Source: Bacteroidetes bacterium MED-G20 (GTDB lineage: Bacteria; Bacteroidota; Bacteroidia; Flavobacteriales_D; Parvicellaceae). From it: DNA of 64,000 nt. The stretch covers positions 23,399 to 87,398 of the forward strand of contig CAJJCR010000006.1 of NCBI GenBank assembly GCA_905182745.1. Direction: 5' to 3'. Positions within the stretch are counted from its first letter, which is position 1, and each line of letters opens with the position of its first letter. Both the position numbers and the translations under genes were made by a program. Below the pieces are notes generated by a model that was given only the letters and a program-made list of their open reading frames with translations, did no database searches and was not told where the DNA came from. This document shows positions 59,526-64,000 of the stretch, one piece after another.

Positions 59526-60299
59526 ATGGAAGCACCTAACCTACTTGTGAAAATTGAAAATAGCATTGCGCTATTTACTTTAAATAGGCCTCAGCAACTC
59601 AACGCGCTTAATAACCAACTTATTTACAATCTAAATCAAGAACTTGAAAAAATAAAAACAGATAAAAATATAAAATCTGTGATTATAACTGGCTCGGGGG
59701 AAAAAGCTTTTGTTGCAGGAGCTGATATCAAAGAATTTGCAAATTTCACAAGAGAAGAAGGTGAAAACCTTGCCAAAGATGGGCAGAAGAAATTATTTAA
59801 TTTGATTGAAAACTTTCCAAAGCCAGTTATTGCAGCAATCAATGGATTTGCATTAGGAGGAGGGCTAGAACTTGCTATGGCTTGTCATATAAGACTAGCA
59901 TCTAATAATGCTAAAATGGGATTGCCTGAAGTTAGTTTAGGGGTTATTCCTGGATACGGTGGGACTCAAAGACTGGCTCAATTAGTAGGAAAAGGGAAGG
60001 CGATGGAGATGATTACAACAGGAAGAATGATTGATTCGAATCAGGCACTTAATTATCGATTGGTAAATAATGTTGTTGAATCAGGGGACTTAATTTCAAA
60101 ATGCGAAGAATTGGCTCATCAAATTGCTAAAAATTCACCAAATGCAATATCTGCTGCTATTAAATCAATAAATGCAGGTTTTGATTCGAGTTTAAACGGG
60201 TTTGAAGTGGAAATAAATTCTTTTGGCAGTTGTTTTGGAACTGAAGATTTTATTGAAGGAACTAGTGCATTCCTGGAAAAAAGAAAACCTAATTTTTAA
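59526..60299 (+). CDS. Enoyl-CoA hydratase / crotonase
   Basis: Crotonase-fold enzyme of fatty-acid or amino-acid oxidation, 257 residues. The oxyanion-hole segments are KAFVAGADIKEF near 60-71 and GFALGGGLELAMACH near 103-117. Glu residues fitting a hydratase lie in GLPEVSLGVIPGYGGTQRL near 136-154. Both catalytic Glu are present, so hydratase is preferred over isomerase; substrate length is not resolvable. Confidence 0.88.
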   Translation: MEAPNLLVKIENSIALFTLNRPQQLNALNNQLIYNLNQELEKIKTDKNIKSVIITGSGEKAFVAGADIKEFANFTREEGENLAKDGQKKLFNLIENFPKPVIAAINGFALGGGLELAMACHIRLASNNAKMGLPEVSLGVIPGYGGTQRLAQLVGKGKAMEMITTGRMIDSNQALNYRLVNNVVESGDLISKCEELAHQIAKNSPNAISAAIKSINAGFDSSLNGFEVEINSFGSCFGTEDFIEGTSAFLEKRKPNF

Positions 60300-60301
60300 A
60301 A

Positions 60302-61819
60302 TTGAGTTCAATTAGAAAATTAATAAATCAAACAGCAATTTACGGCACAAGCAGTATTATTGGGAGATTTTTAAATTTTTTATTAACCCCACTATATGCC
60401 CTTCAGTTCTCAAACGAACAGTATGGTATTATTACTGAAATGTATGCTTATGTAGCATTTTTAGTTGTTTTTCTTACTTATGGAATGGAGACTGCATTTT
60501 TCAGATTCTCGACAACTAATAAAGAAGGAAGACTAAATATATATTCCAATACTTTATATTCCTTAATTACCACCTCAGCAATTTTTGTGGCCATGGCCAC
60601 TATATTTTCTGAAAATATCGCAGATTGGCTAAAGTACCCTAACCATAAAGAATATATTGTATGGTTTAGTTTAATTGTAAGTTTAGATGCTGTTTCATCT
60701 ATCCCTCTAGCAAAGTTGAGACTTCAAGAAAAAGCAAAGAAATTTGCTCTTGTCAATCTTCTTAATGTTGGAGTAAATATTTTTCTAAACTTATTTTTTC
60801 TTATTTATTGTAAAGAAGCTTATGAAAGTGGGCAAACAAACTGGATAACTGAAAATCTTTATAATCCTGAAATTGGAGTTGGTTATGTATTTATATCTAA
60901 TCTTATTGCAAGTATAATAAAGTTCGGTGTTTTAATTCCAACGATGAGTTTTAGGGGAACTTTTGACTTTACCATACTTAAGCAAATGACTAGTTATGCA
61001 GCTCCAATGCTTTTAGTTGGGTTAGCTTATGTAGTAAACGAGACTTTGGATAGAGCAATGCTTAAATCTATTCTGTTCAATCAATATTTAGAAAATGGTG
61101 ATGCCAAAAATAGTTCTCAAGCATTGTCTATGGCTCTTTCCCAAAACGGAATTTATGGAGCTAATTATAAAATAACAATGATAGTTAGTATGTTTATTCA
61201 GGCATTTAGGTATGCTTCTGAGCCTTTCTTTTTTAAGAATGAATCTAGTGAAAACTCCAAAGACACACTGGCTAAAGTCATGAATTATTTTGTTGTTGTT
61301 CTTATTTTCACTTTTTTAGTGATGACTCTTTTTTTACATCTCTTTAAATACTTTATTCCTAATGCTGAATATTGGGATGGACTTAAAGTAGTTCCGATTT
61401 TACTAGGTGCCAATATCTGTTTAGGGATTTATACTAGCTTATCAATCTGGTATAAACTTTCAGAAAAAACAATTTATGGTGCAATTATTTCAATTATTGG
61501 TGTTATAATCACCATTGTAATTAACTTTATATTCATTCCTATTTATGGATACGAAGCTTCTGCCTATGCAACTTTATTTTGTTATGGCTCAATGATGATA
61601 ATTAGCTATTTTTTTGGACAATACCACTACAAAGTTCCTTACAACATTAAAAAAATAATCGTTTACTTCATAGCAGGTGGTATTCTTTATTGGTTGAGTT
61701 TAGACTTTGATGCATCTACTAATTACAGTCTTAAACAATACGGATTTCATGTCTTTCTTTTGGCTTGCTACATAGTTTTAGTATATTTTATAGAAAGACC
61801 TAAAAAAATAATTAATTAA
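60302..61819 (+). CDS. Oligosaccharide flippase (Wzx-like, MATE/PST family)
   Basis: A polytopic membrane protein of 505 residues with about twelve helices, starting at a TTG 2 nt after the crotonase stop. YGTSSIIGRFLNFLLTPLY at the N-terminus and the central YGANYKITMIVSMFIQAFRYASEPFFF pattern fit the polysaccharide-export flippase family. It probably flips an undecaprenyl-linked sugar. Followed by dut and a TPR gene, an order common in flavobacteria. Confidence 0.82.
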   Translation: MSSIRKLINQTAIYGTSSIIGRFLNFLLTPLYALQFSNEQYGIITEMYAYVAFLVVFLTYGMETAFFRFSTTNKEGRLNIYSNTLYSLITTSAIFVAMATIFSENIADWLKYPNHKEYIVWFSLIVSLDAVSSIPLAKLRLQEKAKKFALVNLLNVGVNIFLNLFFLIYCKEAYESGQTNWITENLYNPEIGVGYVFISNLIASIIKFGVLIPTMSFRGTFDFTILKQMTSYAAPMLLVGLAYVVNETLDRAMLKSILFNQYLENGDAKNSSQALSMALSQNGIYGANYKITMIVSMFIQAFRYASEPFFFKNESSENSKDTLAKVMNYFVVVLIFTFLVMTLFLHLFKYFIPNAEYWDGLKVVPILLGANICLGIYTSLSIWYKLSEKTIYGAIISIIGVIITIVINFIFIPIYGYEASAYATLFCYGSMMIISYFFGQYHYKVPYNIKKIIVYFIAGGILYWLSLDFDASTNYSLKQYGFHVFLLACYIVLVYFIERPKKIIN

Positions 61820-61833
61820 AAAATAAGCTGCTA

Positions 61834-62271
61834 ATGATCTCAATAAAAATTGTAAATAGTTCTAATAACAAAACACCTAATCTTGCAACAAATGGTGCAG
61901 CGGGTGCAGATATAAGAGCTTTTATTGAAAATAAAATAATCTTAAAGCCTATGGAAAGAAAATTAATTTCGACAGGGCTTAAAATGGAAATCCCATTTGG
62001 ATATGAAGTACAAATTAGACCTAGAAGCGGACTTGCCTTTAAAAATGGAATTACAGTAATTAATAGCCCGGGAACTATTGATTCGGACTACCGAGGTGAA
62101 ATTGGGGTTCTTCTGGTAAATCTTTCTAACAAAAAATTTGAAATAAATAATGGAGACAGAATAGCTCAAATGGTTTTGTCAAAATATGAAATTCCAAACT
62201 TTATTGAAACATCAGAAATTTCTGTTAGTCAAAGAGGGGAAGATGGATTTGGAAGTACAGGTAAAAAATAA
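61834..62271 (+). CDS. dut: dUTP diphosphatase
   Basis: Hydrolyses dUTP to dUMP, keeping uracil out of DNA. Its 145 residues hold the five trimeric dUTPase motifs: GAAGADIRA near 22, RPRSGLA near 64-70, INSPGTIDSDYRGEIGV near 76-92 (catalytic Asp), DRIAQMV near 105 and the C-terminal RGEDGFGSTG. All are intact. Confidence 0.95.
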   Translation: MISIKIVNSSNNKTPNLATNGAAGADIRAFIENKIILKPMERKLISTGLKMEIPFGYEVQIRPRSGLAFKNGITVINSPGTIDSDYRGEIGVLLVNLSNKKFEINNGDRIAQMVLSKYEIPNFIETSEISVSQRGEDGFGSTGKK

Positions 62272-62285
62272 TTTTTCTATAAAAA

Positions 62286-63989
62286 TTGATGATTAAAAAT
62301 TTAAGAATTATTTGCTTTTTTTTAGCACTATTTTTTACTCAAAAAGTAAATTCTCAACAAGATGACATCTTGGATGATAGGACTTTTGTGAAATGTCTTA
62401 TTGATGCAACGGGTGCAAAAGTTAGCGGAGATTTATATTCGGCAGATTCCTTATACAAAAAATGTTTAGAGATAAATCCAAAAAGTGGTGTTGTTAATTT
62501 TGAGCTTTCTGGAATTTTTTTAACCCTTAATCAACCTCAAAAAGCCTTGGAATATGCAAATACTGCAGTTACAATTGATCCAAAAAATGAATGGTATCTA
62601 GCCAATTTAGCATTGGTATATAAAGAAAATGCGAACCATAAAAAAAGTGCTGAAATCTTTTCCAAATTAATTGAAATAAAACCTGATAAGATTTCCTACT
62701 TATTTTCTTTAACTGATGAATTTTTAAACGGAAGTAACTACAAAAACGCGTTAAAAGTTCTCAATAAAATTGAAGAGAGGATTGGTGTTAGTGAAGATTT
62801 ATCAATTCAAAAACACCAAATTTATGTTTTCTTAAAAGATAAAAAGAAAGCAATAAATGAACTTGCAAAATTGGTTGCTTTTAGTCCAGAAAATATAAGA
62901 GGACTAGGTCTACTAGCAGAGTACTACCAAAACATTAACAGGCCTGAAGAATCAAAACATTTATTAGATAAAATGATGTTTATTGATTCCTCCAATGGCC
63001 TTGTTAGACTTTCATTATTTCAATTTTATTATAAAAATAGAGAAATCAATAAAGCCTATCAAGAACTTCTATATGTGATGGAATCGCTTGAAGTTGAAAA
63101 TAATCTAAAAAAACAAATGCTTCTTCAGATTTCTTATGATGAGAAAAGTCCCTACAATATTAGTCAGATATCTAAACTTGCAGAAAGTTATCTTAAATCA
63201 GACTTTCAAAGTAGTGAGATTTTACTTCTTCTAGGAAATTTAAAAATGCATCAAAGAAAAGAAGATACTGCATGTTTCTATATCAGAGAATCTTTAGAAA
63301 TTAATCCTCTTCCATTTGAAGCTTGGACTCAGCTAATTTCTTCGACTCTTTCAAGAAATAAGTTGGAAGCAACTATTAAAGACTCTAAAAACGCAATAGA
63401 AAGTCATCCAAATCAGCCATTTCTATATTTAGCTTTAGGAATAGCTTTGAACCAAAAAAATAAATTTGAAAATGCTGTTGAAACCCTTAAAAAAGGAAAG
63501 AATTTGGTTTTCAATAACTCATTTTTAGAAAGTGATTTTAATCAACAAATTGGTGACTCTTATTATGGAATAAAAAAATTCAAAATTGCATTTAATTATT
63601 ATGAAATGTCTTTAGCTTTAAATCCTGAAAATATTAACCTATTAAATAATTACAGTTACTATTTGGCTCTAGAAAAGGTCAATCTTGAAAGAGCAAAAGA
63701 ATTAATATTAAAAGTAATAGATAAGTTTCCTGACAAATCCACCTATATGGACACTTATGGATGGGTGATGTTCCAAACAGGAGAATATGAAGAAGCTGAA
63801 CAAATTTTATTTAATGCGGTTATTAAAGATGGAGAAAAGTCTGGTGAGATATTAGAACATTATGGAGATGTTCTTTTTAAATTAGATAATAAGAAAAAAG
63901 CTATTACTTTTTGGAAAAAAGCAAAAGCAACTGGCGAGCATTCCAAAAAGTTAATTCAAAAAATAAATGAAAATAAATTTATTGAATAA
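62286..63989 (+). CDS. Secreted TPR-repeat protein
   Basis: A 567-residue protein with a signal peptide (CFFLALFFTQKVNSQQ) and at least a dozen tetratricopeptide-type helix pairs, for example LSGIFLTLNQPQKALEYAN, LALVYKENANHKKSAEIF and YGWVMFQTGEYEEAEQIL. Such proteins act as scaffolds in the periplasm or at the outer membrane. The order flippase-dut-TPR suggests envelope assembly, but the partner is unknown. The stop is 11 nt from the window end. Confidence 0.75.
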   Translation: MMIKNLRIICFFLALFFTQKVNSQQDDILDDRTFVKCLIDATGAKVSGDLYSADSLYKKCLEINPKSGVVNFELSGIFLTLNQPQKALEYANTAVTIDPKNEWYLANLALVYKENANHKKSAEIFSKLIEIKPDKISYLFSLTDEFLNGSNYKNALKVLNKIEERIGVSEDLSIQKHQIYVFLKDKKKAINELAKLVAFSPENIRGLGLLAEYYQNINRPEESKHLLDKMMFIDSSNGLVRLSLFQFYYKNREINKAYQELLYVMESLEVENNLKKQMLLQISYDEKSPYNISQISKLAESYLKSDFQSSEILLLLGNLKMHQRKEDTACFYIRESLEINPLPFEAWTQLISSTLSRNKLEATIKDSKNAIESHPNQPFLYLALGIALNQKNKFENAVETLKKGKNLVFNNSFLESDFNQQIGDSYYGIKKFKIAFNYYEMSLALNPENINLLNNYSYYLALEKVNLERAKELILKVIDKFPDKSTYMDTYGWVMFQTGEYEEAEQILFNAVIKDGEKSGEILEHYGDVLFKLDNKKKAITFWKKAKATGEHSKKLIQKINENKFIE

Positions 63990-64000
63990 TATTTTAGTAG

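Overview
The window is chromosomal DNA of an AT-rich member of the Bacteroidota, most likely a marine Flavobacteriales-type bacterium. The evidence is an Alternative Complex III (act) operon leading into cytochrome oxidase; Bacteroidota families (DUF4270, DUF5723, IPExxxVDY, GH3, a short glycogen-synthase-like protein); many SPII lipoproteins; and TAnnTTTG promoter -7 boxes with no clear Shine-Dalgarno sites. No phage, insertion sequence, CRISPR array or rRNA was seen. One tRNA gene (Leu, anticodon CAA) is present.

Layout. 1-9829 (minus): actABCDEF then the start of coxB, an electron-transfer unit from quinol to terminal oxidase. 10040-18604: a SPOR protein, a TPR lipoprotein, folK with a deoxynucleoside kinase, sppA, a 33-residue membrane microprotein, a GH3 protein, and a second deoxynucleoside kinase. 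18613-25612: prs-rplY-pth, tRNA-Leu, a dCMP-deaminase-like gene, an S41 protease and aspS. 25609-31519: a flippase-like gene with panC, then divergently a glycogen-synthase-like gene, a DUF4270 lipoprotein and glmS. 31551-35292 is the most accessory-looking part: small unknown genes, a seven-repeat propeller protein with a sorting-type tail, and a pair of palindromic 56-bp repeats that carry a promoter. 35293-40710: a CotH-like lipoprotein and a DUF5723 plus lipoprotein pair. 40855-58753: housekeeping genes (EamA transporter, superoxide dismutase, tadA, bacilliredoxin, gatC, plsC, trpS, aldehyde dehydrogenase, histidine kinase, M28 peptidase, polA, tatA, gatA, pyk, M42 peptidase, pheS, cyclophilin). 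58863-63989: two small unknown genes, enoyl-CoA hydratase, a Wzx-like flippase, dut and a TPR protein.

Genes are tightly packed. Four convergent pairs overlap by exactly 4 nt at their stop codons. In three convergent pairs the terminator of the minus-strand gene lies inside the 3' coding end of the plus-strand neighbour.

Eleven genes (actF, aspS, panC, the glycogen-synthase-like gene, DUF4270, glmS, the propeller gene, DUF5723, plsC, the M28 peptidase and pyk) are broken by single-base indels, about 21 in all and mostly insertions. In every case the continuation in another frame is a normal protein, and the repaired length is a multiple of three. Because aspS, glmS and pyk are normally essential, sequencing or assembly error is the simplest reading. 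These genes are given below as whole spans with the breakpoints noted. No clearly new defence or mobile system was found. The best candidate for something undescribed is the repeat/promoter unit at 34960-35158 with its unknown gene.
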